From 2-02-FULL-55-14 sp964581115 (GTDB taxonomy: Bacteria > Bacteroidota > Ignavibacteria > UBA10030): a DNA stretch of 18,839 nucleotides. Under the pieces are notes generated by a model. The model did no database searches. It was not told the origin of the DNA and saw only the letters and a program-made list of their open reading frames with translations. Positions 1 to 7,541 of this stretch are shown here, piece by piece (the stretch's first letter is position 1; each line of letters begins with the position of its first letter). The position numbers and the translations under genes were made by a program. The stretch is from positions 1-18,839 of the forward strand of contig CAZOMY010000049.1 of the NCBI GenBank assembly GCA_964581115.1, given 5' to 3'.

Positions 1-1
1 G

Positions 2-178
2 GTCGAGCCGGTGGAGGGGATCGCGAAGGTGAGAACGGTCGTGGGGGGACTGGTGTGTGAGATCCTGGACTCCTCCGTTCCATTCGTGCCGACGGATGAG
101 CTTGAAACGCAATGTCCGCGGTGTCCGTTCAACGGGATCTGCGGAACAGGGTGGACGGTTGGGATGAAACCGTTCTGA
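2..178 (+). CDS. C-terminal end of a probable PD-(D/E)XK nuclease-family protein (5' partial)
   Basis: The reading frame is open from the window edge to a TGA at 176-178 and gives 58 residues. Near the end it reads TQCPRCPFNGICG, a C-x2-C-x5-C cluster with an aromatic residue after the second Cys. That arrangement is typical of the C-terminal Fe-S cluster of PD-(D/E)XK nucleases (Cas4-like, AddB/RecB-like, PDDEXK_1), where the fourth Cys lies far upstream and the C-terminal triad closes the nuclease fold. The catalytic core lies outside the window, so helicase-nuclease subunit and stand-alone nuclease cannot be told apart. The cysteine spacing is seen directly; the family is inferred from a short tail, and another zinc- or Fe-S-binding protein is possible. 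No CRISPR array or cas gene is visible nearby. A 236-bp gap follows, so it is probably not co-transcribed with the next gene. Confidence 0.5.
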   Translation, partial: VEPVEGIAKVRTVVGGLVCEILDSSVPFVPTDELETQCPRCPFNGICGTGWTVGMKPF

Positions 179-414
179 ACCGCGGCTTCTCAGAGCATGT
201 CGAATCCGCGGGCGAGTGAGGGGCTTCGACGTGTTTGGGTTGTTCCCTTCTATCAGCCCCATCTGGGCACGATCTCGAATTTCCCTCCAAATTGCGGCAT
301 TTCTGACGGTTCGTTCGGATCACTCCTACGGTGCAGTAGTAGTGGTCCGGTCGGCTCCGCACTATCTAGGGAGTGCGACCTCACCGTCATCCCATCTCAC
401 CGAAAGGAGCCGCA
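179..414. other. Intergenic gap before the T9SS cargo gene
   Basis: This 236-bp stretch lies between the nuclease-like 3' end and the start codon at 415. Short open frames occur on both strands, but none has a recognisable domain, signal peptide or ribosome binding site. The gap presumably holds the promoter of the gene at 415. I searched for a Bacteroidota-type promoter (TTTG about 19-21 bp upstream of TAnnTTTG) and for a sigma-70-like one and found no convincing pair. Confidence 0.5.
403..409 (+). promoter_or_regulatory. Shine-Dalgarno site AAAGGAG
   Basis: AAAGGAG ends 5 nt before the ATG at 415. It decides that start over the in-frame GTG at 373, which would add 14 residues in front of an already complete signal peptide. 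It is the strongest ribosome binding site in the window; most of the other genes have weak or no SD sequence. Confidence 0.8.
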
Positions 415-2793
415 ATGAAACGGCTTGCGCTCAGTTGCTTCCTGCTTTTCGTCGTGGCCGCGGCCTGGGGCCAAACGACCTATACATGGAACGTCTCCTC
501 GGGGGCGTGGACCGCCAGCGGCAGTTGGTCCCCGGCGCGCACCAGTCCAGCGACGGATGATGTTCTGGTCTTTGATGGTACGTCGATCGCGGCGCCCGTC
601 GTCACCGATATTCCGTACGAAGCGATCGGCCGCCTCCGGATCATCAATGGAGCGTCCGTCACATTCGCTTCGAGCGATTCCGTGGTTGGCGCGGGCACGA
701 TCTCACGCTCAGCGACCAACGTGACCGGAACCGGAACCTCGTTCCTCTCCTTTTTCTCTCCAAACGATTTTATCGTCACGTCGACAAGTACCATGCACCG
801 TGTTGTGACGGTCACGAGCGACGGTTCACTGACCACGGCCGAATCGGGGACCCTGACGAATGTGGCCTATCGAAAAGCGGCCGGACTCTACATGGGTGGT
901 GCAAGCCCTGCCTTCGAAGTTGAGTCCGGCTCAAGTCTGACAGTCTCGGCTGCCGCGACGACCCGACCGATGATCCTCTTCATGAAGTCCGGCGCGACCG
1001 CCTCCATCAATGGAAGTCTCACCTTCACCGGCACGACGCACAAGATCGATGCCGCTGATTCAAGCGCGATCACGGTCAACAGCGGCGGAGTCGTGACACA
1101 AGGGACCGGTTGTACGGGCAACGTGCTGACGGCCAACGGCACGGCCGGCGTCATGTCATTTGCGAGCGGCTCAAAGTTCGTGTCGCTGGCCGGGTCGAAT
1201 CCGTTCGGTCTGACGGCGCCGAGCTCAAAGGTGGTCTTCCAGACCGGCAGTCTCTATTCTCAGCAACAGACGACGGCGCCGGCGCTTTCAAACCGGACCT
1301 ATGCCAATTTCGAGCTGGACGGGAATGTCACGGCCAATGTCGGCACGAATTTCACCCAGCCCTGGACCGTAGACCAAGTTGAGATCAAGTCGGGAAGCAC
1401 GCTTCAAATGGCATCGGCCAGCGGAACGGGGTCCGCGAACCTGAATATTAAGGGAAACCTCATCGTCGACGGCACGCTCTTCTTTGGCACGGGGTCGGCG
1501 ATCAAATACACGATCAATCTTACCGGGACGACCCCACAGGCGATCTCCGGCGCGGGCACGATCACGCTCGGCGACAGTCTGGCGGCGGTCGTCATCAACA
1601 ACGCCTCCGGCGTCGCCTTGCAGCGATCTCTCACATTGCCATGCCCGCTCACGCTGACGAATGGCATACTGACGCTGGGCGCCAACGACCTGATCCTTGG
1701 ACCTGCTGCCACGATCGGCGGATCTCCCTCAGCATCGGCCATGGTGGTGACCAACGGTACGGGACAGATGATCAAGCGCTACGCCGACCAGACGGTCAGC
1801 ACGCCGGTGTCGTTCACGTTCCCGGTGGGTGACCATGACGGAACGTCGGAGTATTCGCCGGCGACCGTCGCACTGAATGCCGGCTCGGTTCTTTCGACGG
1901 CCCAGGTCGGCGTGCGGACGGTGAATGCCAAGCATCCGAACAATTCCAGCGCCACCGATTTCATCGATCGCTACTGGACGCTCAGTTCGTCGGGTGTCTC
2001 AAGCGCGTCGTACGATGCCCTGTTCACGTATGCCGACGGAGATATCCATGGTACGGAAAGCGTTTTGACGGGGGGGAAGTACTCAGGCTCTTGGTCGGCC
2101 ACCGGACTGGTGAATGCCGGCACGAACACGGTAACGTTCACCGGTGAGTCGAGCTTCTCCGACTTCACGGCCGGCGAAGCGGGCGTTCTTCCCGTGGCAG
2201 TGACCTCCTTTGCCGCGGCGGCGTTCCACTCGGGCGTTGCCATCACGTGGACCACGGCAACAGAAACTGACAATGTGGGATTCGAGGTGGAGCGAAGAGC
2301 GGTGAACAGCGATCAACGGTCCATGGGCACTAATCACGGCTGGGGGGTCAGTGGCTGGGTGAAGGTCGGCTTTGTCGCCGGCGCGGGGACAGGCACCAGT
2401 CCACGCGAATACAGCTTCACCGACGCTCCGCCGCCGGGACGGTATGCCTATCGGTTGAAGCAAGTGGATCGCAGCGGCCGTTCGGCGTATGTCGGCGAAG
2501 CCGAAGTACTGTTTGGCGCGGCTCCTAACGTCTTTGCCCTGAGCGAGCCGTATCCAAACCCCTTCAACCCGTCTACCACACTGGAGTTCACACTCTCCGA
2601 AGACGAATTCGTGTCGCTGAAGGTCTTCAACGTGCTGGGTGAGGAAGTAGCGACACTCTTCAACGGTGTGGCGAAAGCCGGTATCGTCAACCGTACGATC
2701 TTCGATGGGACAAACCTCACCTCCGGCATCTATTTCTATCGCCTGCAATCCGACCGACAAGTGGTCACACGGCGAATGATGCTCATTCAGTGA
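415..2793 (+). CDS. Secreted T9SS type A sorting domain protein, beta-rich, unknown function
   Basis: The product has 792 residues. Residues 1-20 form a signal peptide (KR, hydrophobic core, AWGQ) for Sec export to the periplasm. Residues about 21-590 are rich in Ser, Thr, Gly and Val, with short repeated beta-strand and turn patterns such as 'GSLTFTGT' and 'GNLIVDGTLFFGTG'; this suggests a beta-helix or stacked beta-sandwich surface protein. A segment at 610-628 (ITWTTATETDNVGFEVERR) is a common module just before T9SS tails in this group. Residues about 708-792 are the C-terminal sorting domain (YPNPFNPSTTLEF, then GIYFYRL and a basic RRMMLIQ end), which directs passage through the T9SS and cell-surface attachment or release. 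No catalytic motif was seen, so an adhesin or envelope structural protein is likely but unproven. The next gene, an M16 peptidase, starts 96 bp downstream on the same strand. Secretion class is confident; function is not. Confidence 0.9.
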   Translation: MKRLALSCFLLFVVAAAWGQTTYTWNVSSGAWTASGSWSPARTSPATDDVLVFDGTSIAAPVVTDIPYEAIGRLRIINGASVTFASSDSVVGAGTISRSATNVTGTGTSFLSFFSPNDFIVTSTSTMHRVVTVTSDGSLTTAESGTLTNVAYRKAAGLYMGGASPAFEVESGSSLTVSAAATTRPMILFMKSGATASINGSLTFTGTTHKIDAADSSAITVNSGGVVTQGTGCTGNVLTANGTAGVMSFASGSKFVSLAGSNPFGLTAPSSKVVFQTGSLYSQQQTTAPALSNRTYANFELDGNVTANVGTNFTQPWTVDQVEIKSGSTLQMASASGTGSANLNIKGNLIVDGTLFFGTGSAIKYTINLTGTTPQAISGAGTITLGDSLAAVVINNASGVALQRSLTLPCPLTLTNGILTLGANDLILGPAATIGGSPSASAMVVTNGTGQMIKRYADQTVSTPVSFTFPVGDHDGTSEYSPATVALNAGSVLSTAQVGVRTVNAKHPNNSSATDFIDRYWTLSSSGVSSASYDALFTYADGDIHGTESVLTGGKYSGSWSATGLVNAGTNTVTFTGESSFSDFTAGEAGVLPVAVTSFAAAAFHSGVAITWTTATETDNVGFEVERRAVNSDQRSMGTNHGWGVSGWVKVGFVAGAGTGTSPREYSFTDAPPPGRYAYRLKQVDRSGRSAYVGEAEVLFGAAPNVFALSEPYPNPFNPSTTLEFTLSEDEFVSLKVFNVLGEEVATLFNGVAKAGIVNRTIFDGTNLTSGIYFYRLQSDRQVVTRRMMLIQ

Positions 2794-2889
2794 CCGATCC
2801 TACGTCGGTGCCCGAGACGCGTGATCGTTTCGGGCGCCGGCGCCATTGACGAAGCTGCAGGCATGCCGTCCTTCTTCCGGAACCGACCC

Positions 2890-5700
2890 ATGAGAGCTGT
2901 TGTCACGTTCGTCTTTCTTCCCGTGGTCGCCCTGGCCGCTCTCGCGGCATCGGGGGCCGAGACACGCATACCGAACGAACACTACGTCCTTGCCAACGGG
3001 CTGAATGTCATCTTGCATGTGGACCGGTCCGACCCGATCGCTGCCGTTTACGTGAGCTTCCATGTGGGGTCGGCCCGTGAAAAGCCCGGACGTACCGGGT
3101 TTGCGCATCTGTTCGAGCATCTCCGGTTCAACGAATCGCAGCACATTCCGCAGGGTCAATGGTTCAAGAAGCTTCAAACGGCCGGTGCCACGAGCGTCAA
3201 CGGGACGACGAACAACGACCGGACGAACTACTTTCAGGTGGTTCCACGGAACGCGGTCGAACTCGCCCTCTGGATGGAATCGGACCGGATGGGCTATCTG
3301 CTCAGCAAGCTCACCGTTGATGCGTTCGTCACGCAACAGAACGTCGTTCAGAATGAGAAGCGGCAGAACGACAATGCGCCGTACTCCCAGACAGGCACGA
3401 TCATAGACCGACTCTTGTATCCGGAGGATCATCCGTACCATTGGCCGGTCATCGGCTCTCTGGAAGACCTGGCAACGGCATCGTTGAAGGATGTCGTAGA
3501 ATTCCATAATGCGTATTATGGTCCCAGCAACGCTACGCTCGTGGTCTCGGGAGACATCGACGTCACTCAGACCAAGGCTTGGATCGAGAAATACTTTGGC
3601 GAGATCCCCTCTTCGAACAAACCCGCTCCGTTGCCCAAGATGCCGGTGCGGATGGCTGCCACCAAGCGGGCCGTTTTCGAAGACCCCTTCGCTTCCGCGC
3701 CGCAATTGACGATCGCGTTTCCAGCCGTCGAAGACAGCCACTCCGATGCCCCTGCGCTGAGTTTTCTATCGCGGGTCCTGGGGGGATCCAGGAAGTCGCC
3801 GCTGTATCGGATCATCGTGGAAGAGCGAAAGCTTGCCGCATCGGTCTCGGCGCGACCCGAAACGGGTGAATTGGCCGGCAAGTTTCTGATCAATATCAGG
3901 GCATTCCCGGGCACCAAGCTGGCCGACGTCGAGGCCGCCGTTGATGAGGCCCTGACACACTTTGAGCGCGAGGGATTCAGCGACGTCGATGTTGAGCGGC
4001 AAAAGGCCGGAGTGGAGTTCCGCACCATCAACTCCGTCAGCAGCGTCCTCGGAAAGGCGATGCGTCTGGCGGACGACAACATGTTCCGCGGAAGGCCGGA
4101 CATGCTCGACGCTGACCTCAAGGCGTCGCTGGCGGTCACGGCGGCAGACGTCCATCGGGCCTACGACCGGTATCTCAGGGGACGGCCGCGCGTCATCCTC
4201 AGCACCGTGCCTCGAGGCAAGACCGAACTGGCGGCGGCCAATTCCGAGCCCATCACGCTGCCGGAGGAATCGATCGATCAGCAAGGCGTACGAAAGCGGC
4301 TGGCCGATACACCTGCTCCGGCCCCTATCCCATCCTCATTCGATCGCAGCAAGGAACCGTCTTTGGGTCCCGACCCCGTCAGCACCATGCCGGCCATTTG
4401 GACCGGCGCGCTGTCGAACGGGGTCCCGGTCTTCGGGGTCACGCAGCGGGAACTGCCCGTGGTCCAGTTCTCTGTGACGATGCGGGGCGGAATGATGCTC
4501 GACGAGCCGTTGAAGACGGGAACCGGCATGATGGTGGCCCGGATGTTGAACGAAGGAACGCGGTCGAAGACACCCGTGGAGCTTCGAGAGGCCATCGAAG
4601 ACCTCGGCGCAACGCTTACCGTCACCGGGTCCGAAGGGGCTGTGGTGATCAACGGATTCTGCCTGACGCAGCGGCTGGATGCGACGGTGGCCTTGGCGCT
4701 CGAAATGCTGTTGGAGCCTCGCTGGGATGAGAACATGTTCGGGTTGCTCAAGACGCAGACTCTCGACGCCATCAAACGTTCCGAAGCATCCCCCACGATG
4801 ATCGCCAGTCGCGTCTTCGACCGTCTGCTCTACGGTGAAGGCCATATTCTTGCGCGACCGGCGACGGGAACCTCAGCCACCGTCGCGTCGATGACACTCG
4901 AAGATCTAAAGAGCTGGTATGCCCGGAATGTATCGCCTTCCACCGCTCGCGTCGTAGTCCTTGGGGACATCGATCGCGAAGCATCGCTGGCAGCATTCCG
5001 CCATCTGGGGATGTGGAAGAGCACGGGCGTTGCCATGCCGGCCATCGCTGAGCCGTCGGGGGCTGCTCCGGGTCTGTACTTTGTAGACGTTCCAAAGGCG
5101 CGCCAATCCGTGATCCTGGCCGGTCACCTGGGGCCCGTCTACACTGATCCGGACTATTTCAAGGCCGTGGCGATGAACCACCGTCTCGGCGGGGACTTCA
5201 ACAGCATTCTGAACTCAATCCTACGCGAGACCAAGTCGTACACCTACAGCGTCCGCTCATCCTTCACTGGCACCGACCTCACGGGTGTGTTCGTGGTGAA
5301 CACGTCCGTTCAAGCGAACGCGACGTATGAGAGTCTGCAGATCATCCGGGACGCTATCGCTTCGTATCGGGACGGGATCTCCGCCGAAGAGCTTCAGCAG
5401 GTCCAGTCGACGTTGCTGCGCAGCAGTGCCGGACGATTCGAAACCCTGCCGAGGTTGGGCCTGATGGTGGCGCCCGTCGTTCTTTACGGACTGTCCGGCG
5501 ACTATCTCGCAAAGCGGGAAGCGGATGTGCGCGCGATGACCGTCAGCGAGCATCGCGGGCTGGCGCGGAGGTACCTTCGACCCGATCGCATGATCTATGT
5601 TGTGGTCGGGGACAAAGCCAGCCAGTTCGACAGACTTTCCGACCTAGGTCTTGGTCATCCCATTCTTCTGGATGCGAATGGCGCACCCGCAACGCATTGA
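2890..5700 (+). CDS. Exported two-domain M16 family zinc peptidase
   Basis: The product has 936 residues from the ATG at 2890, chosen because a signal peptide starts there (MRAVVTFVFLPVVALAALAA). In-frame starts at 2863 and 2821 would give a longer N-terminus; none has a good SD. The first M16 domain carries the inverted zinc motif HxxEH at residues 73-77 (HLFEH), with the third ligand probably E156 in NEKRQN, about 80 residues later as usual for the family. The second half begins near residue 500 (LSNGVPVFGVTQRELPVVQF). At the equivalent place it reads TGTGMMVARMLNEGT with no HxxEH, so it is the usual non-catalytic clamshell half. The length matches fused pitrilysin-like bacterial M16 proteins with both halves in one chain. 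It probably degrades or processes peptides in the periplasm or at the envelope. It lies 96 bp after the T9SS cargo gene and 166 bp before the sigma factor. Family assignment is firm; substrate unknown. Confidence 0.93.
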   Translation: MRAVVTFVFLPVVALAALAASGAETRIPNEHYVLANGLNVILHVDRSDPIAAVYVSFHVGSAREKPGRTGFAHLFEHLRFNESQHIPQGQWFKKLQTAGATSVNGTTNNDRTNYFQVVPRNAVELALWMESDRMGYLLSKLTVDAFVTQQNVVQNEKRQNDNAPYSQTGTIIDRLLYPEDHPYHWPVIGSLEDLATASLKDVVEFHNAYYGPSNATLVVSGDIDVTQTKAWIEKYFGEIPSSNKPAPLPKMPVRMAATKRAVFEDPFASAPQLTIAFPAVEDSHSDAPALSFLSRVLGGSRKSPLYRIIVEERKLAASVSARPETGELAGKFLINIRAFPGTKLADVEAAVDEALTHFEREGFSDVDVERQKAGVEFRTINSVSSVLGKAMRLADDNMFRGRPDMLDADLKASLAVTAADVHRAYDRYLRGRPRVILSTVPRGKTELAAANSEPITLPEESIDQQGVRKRLADTPAPAPIPSSFDRSKEPSLGPDPVSTMPAIWTGALSNGVPVFGVTQRELPVVQFSVTMRGGMMLDEPLKTGTGMMVARMLNEGTRSKTPVELREAIEDLGATLTVTGSEGAVVINGFCLTQRLDATVALALEMLLEPRWDENMFGLLKTQTLDAIKRSEASPTMIASRVFDRLLYGEGHILARPATGTSATVASMTLEDLKSWYARNVSPSTARVVVLGDIDREASLAAFRHLGMWKSTGVAMPAIAEPSGAAPGLYFVDVPKARQSVILAGHLGPVYTDPDYFKAVAMNHRLGGDFNSILNSILRETKSYTYSVRSSFTGTDLTGVFVVNTSVQANATYESLQIIRDAIASYRDGISAEELQQVQSTLLRSSAGRFETLPRLGLMVAPVVLYGLSGDYLAKREADVRAMTVSEHRGLARRYLRPDRMIYVVVGDKASQFDRLSDLGLGHPILLDANGAPATH

Positions 5701-5866
5701 TGGAAGCTCTCCGGAGCGTCGTCCTCAGCGGCACGTGATCCTGCAGATCCGCCCCGTGCCCAAGCCGTCGAACGTTCCCGACGGGTCAACAGCAGTTACA
5801 CCCCTGCCGCCTCAGCGGGGAAATCACGACCTTGTGCATGGCGGCCTCGCGCCGCAGGTGCAGGTC

Positions 5867-6412
5867 ATGAACGAGAACGACCACTTCCTCCTCAGCGAGC
5901 TGCGAAAAGGGAACGAGCGGGCCTTTGCCACGCTCTACGACCGATATTGGGAGAAGCTGTACTACGCATGCTTCAAGCGGATCGGTTCACGCGAGGAGAC
6001 CGAAGACATCATCCAGGCGCTTTTCCTTGAAGTGTGGAAGATGCGTGAGCGACTCGAGATCCGCACCTCCATCGGTGTCTATCTCTTCGCTGCCCTGAAA
6101 TACAAGATCTATCGTCACTACGATCTCAAGGCCATGACGCAGCGGCATGTTCAACAGCTGGGCGAGGAGGATGTTCCGGCGGAAGAGACGGTTGAGCGGG
6201 ACCTTTCATTTGAAGAGTTGCAGCAGCAGCTGGAGGAAAGTATTCAGGCACTGCCGGATCGGTGTCGACTCATCTTTCGGATGAGCCGTGAGGATGAGAA
6301 GTCGGCCGATGAGATCGCAAAGGACCTGGGGCTGTCCGCCAGCACGGTCCACAATCAGATCACCAAGGCGAAGAAGTTGATCCAGGAGCACCTGCGGAGA
6401 CTAACGCGATGA
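5867..6412 (+). CDS. ECF RNA polymerase sigma factor, Bacteroidota FecI-like family
   Basis: The product has 181 residues. Sigma region 2 spans about residues 12-75 (FATLYDRYWEKLYYACFKRI, then EETEDIIQALFLEVW), the part that binds core polymerase and the -10 element. Region 4 spans about 125-178 (ALPDRCRLIFRMSRED, then SADEIAKDLGLSASTVHNQI), a helix-turn-helix for the -35 element. Region 3 is absent, as in all ECF factors. The chosen ATG gives the normal family length and start (MNENDHFLLSELRKGNERAF). An open frame continues upstream to 5651 but its translation has no sigma similarity and overlaps the M16 gene. A GTG at 5858 is a possible alternative. The SD is weak. The FecR-like gene follows after 86 bp and the STN-domain receptor after that, the standard order in Bacteroidota for a sigma factor held by its anti-sigma partner until the receptor signals. 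Its likely targets are this operon and possibly others. Confidence 0.93.
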   Translation: MNENDHFLLSELRKGNERAFATLYDRYWEKLYYACFKRIGSREETEDIIQALFLEVWKMRERLEIRTSIGVYLFAALKYKIYRHYDLKAMTQRHVQQLGEEDVPAEETVERDLSFEELQQQLEESIQALPDRCRLIFRMSREDEKSADEIAKDLGLSASTVHNQITKAKKLIQEHLRRLTR

Positions 6413-6498
6413 GGCCCCGCCGCATAGTAGTGATGGCCTGCGCAGCGCACTGAACAGTGAGGGTGCATCGTTCACAAGTTGCGCCCGACCCTACGACC

Positions 6499-7488
6499 AT
6501 GACACCGATACCACCATACCGACTGATCCGCCGATTCTTTCAAGGGAGACTGAGCCCGCACGAGCGCATCGAACTCGAAGCCTGGTATGCATCGGCCGAC
6601 GACGGGGCCGACGCAGAGGTCGGCTCGGTTCAGGGTGAGACGTTGGAATCCGTCAAGCAACAGATGTACAACGACCTGCGCCGACGAATGGGATCATCAT
6701 CCACGCGCCTGCGCCCGACCCCGCTTGTCTGGCGCATCGCCGCCGTGCTGGCGTTCGTCGCACTTGTTCCTTGGGCCGGCGTGACGGTGTTCGAAGCCAT
6801 GTGGGGTCCGACCCCCGCTTCTGATTGGACCGAAAAGAGCACCTTGCCCGGCGAACGCTGGATGGTCACATTCGTCGATGGCAGTCGCGTGACCCTCAAT
6901 GCCGGTTCCTCGCTGCGCTTTCCGCGAGCGTTCGCCGAGCGCTCCCGTGAGGTCATCCTGACCGGAGAGGCATACTTCGAGGTCGCCCGAGATACGGCCC
7001 GCCCTTTCAGCGTCAGGTCGGGTGAGCTGCGAACGACGGTACTGGGCACGTCGTTCAACGTGAATGCATTTCCGGAGGAAGGACAGATCATCGTTTCGCT
7101 GCTGGAGGGACAGGTCTGTGTCTCCGGGGCCGAGACAACAGAGGGTCCGCGATCGGTGATGCTTCGTCCTTCACAACAACTGGTCTACGATCGAGCGGAC
7201 CAGACGGTCACAGTCGCCGTCGCGAACGTTCAACAGGCCGTCGGCTGGAAGGATGACCAACTTCGGTTCGACCATCAGCCGCTGTCGAAGATCCTGACCA
7301 CGTTGGAAAGGACCTATGGCGTCAGGTTCGAGCTTGCCGATACGTCCTACCACTCCCGGCGCTACTCGGCCAACTTCAACAAAGCATCGCTCTGGGCCGT
7401 CACGGAGGTGCTCCGCAAATTGACCGGTCTGAATGTCCGTCACGTGCGCGAGAACGGCGAACTGAAGAAGATCGTCTTCCATCGCTGA
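6499..7488 (+). CDS. FecR-like inner-membrane anti-sigma factor with DUF4974-like tail
   Basis: The product has 329 residues. The ATG at 6499 is preferred to the GTG at 6457 because the family N-terminus begins with a pattern like YRLIRRFFQGRLSPHERIELEAW. Residues 1-75 are the cytoplasmic sigma-binding part. Residues about 76-98 (LVWRIAAVLAFVALVPWAGV) form one membrane helix. Residues about 112-210 are the periplasmic FecR domain (LPGERWMVTFVDGSRVTLNAGSSLRFP; GEAYFEVARD; VLGTSFNVNAF; VSLLEGQVCV). Residues about 248-329 (WKDDQLRFDHQPLSKILTTL to the end) match the DUF4974 module usual in Bacteroidota FecR proteins. It should hold the sigma factor encoded just upstream and receive the signal from the STN domain of the receptor encoded 53 bp downstream. 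No frameshift or missing segment was seen. Family confidence is high; pairing with these neighbours is inferred from order. Confidence 0.93.
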   Translation: MTPIPPYRLIRRFFQGRLSPHERIELEAWYASADDGADAEVGSVQGETLESVKQQMYNDLRRRMGSSSTRLRPTPLVWRIAAVLAFVALVPWAGVTVFEAMWGPTPASDWTEKSTLPGERWMVTFVDGSRVTLNAGSSLRFPRAFAERSREVILTGEAYFEVARDTARPFSVRSGELRTTVLGTSFNVNAFPEEGQIIVSLLEGQVCVSGAETTEGPRSVMLRPSQQLVYDRADQTVTVAVANVQQAVGWKDDQLRFDHQPLSKILTTLERTYGVRFELADTSYHSRRYSANFNKASLWAVTEVLRKLTGLNVRHVRENGELKKIVFHR

Positions 7489-7541
7489 CCGTCCGTCCGC
7501 CGTCCCGGTCTTCTCTCCGCTGATATGATCGAGCCAGACCT

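Noticed and set aside
129..362. 77-residue minus-strand open frame near the window start
   Set aside because: It partly overlaps the nuclease-like tail on the other strand, is rich in Arg and Ser and has no recognisable feature.
373..414. GTG start 14 codons upstream of the first T9SS gene
   Set aside because: The ATG at 415 has a strong AAAGGAG site and begins a normal signal peptide; the added residues lack such character.
5770..5799. GAAC...GTTAC as an ECF autoregulatory promoter upstream of the sigma gene
   Set aside because: The spacer of about 21 nt is too long for the usual ECF -35/-10 pair and no second copy was found at the other operon genes.
5807..5818. Possible hairpin CCGC-CTCA-GCGG before the sigma factor gene
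   Set aside because: A 4-bp stem without a T-run is expected by chance at this base composition.
5651..5866. N-terminal extension of the sigma factor by 72 residues
   Set aside because: It overlaps the 3' end of the M16 gene, has low-complexity content and no sigma similarity; the ATG at 5867 gives the normal family length.
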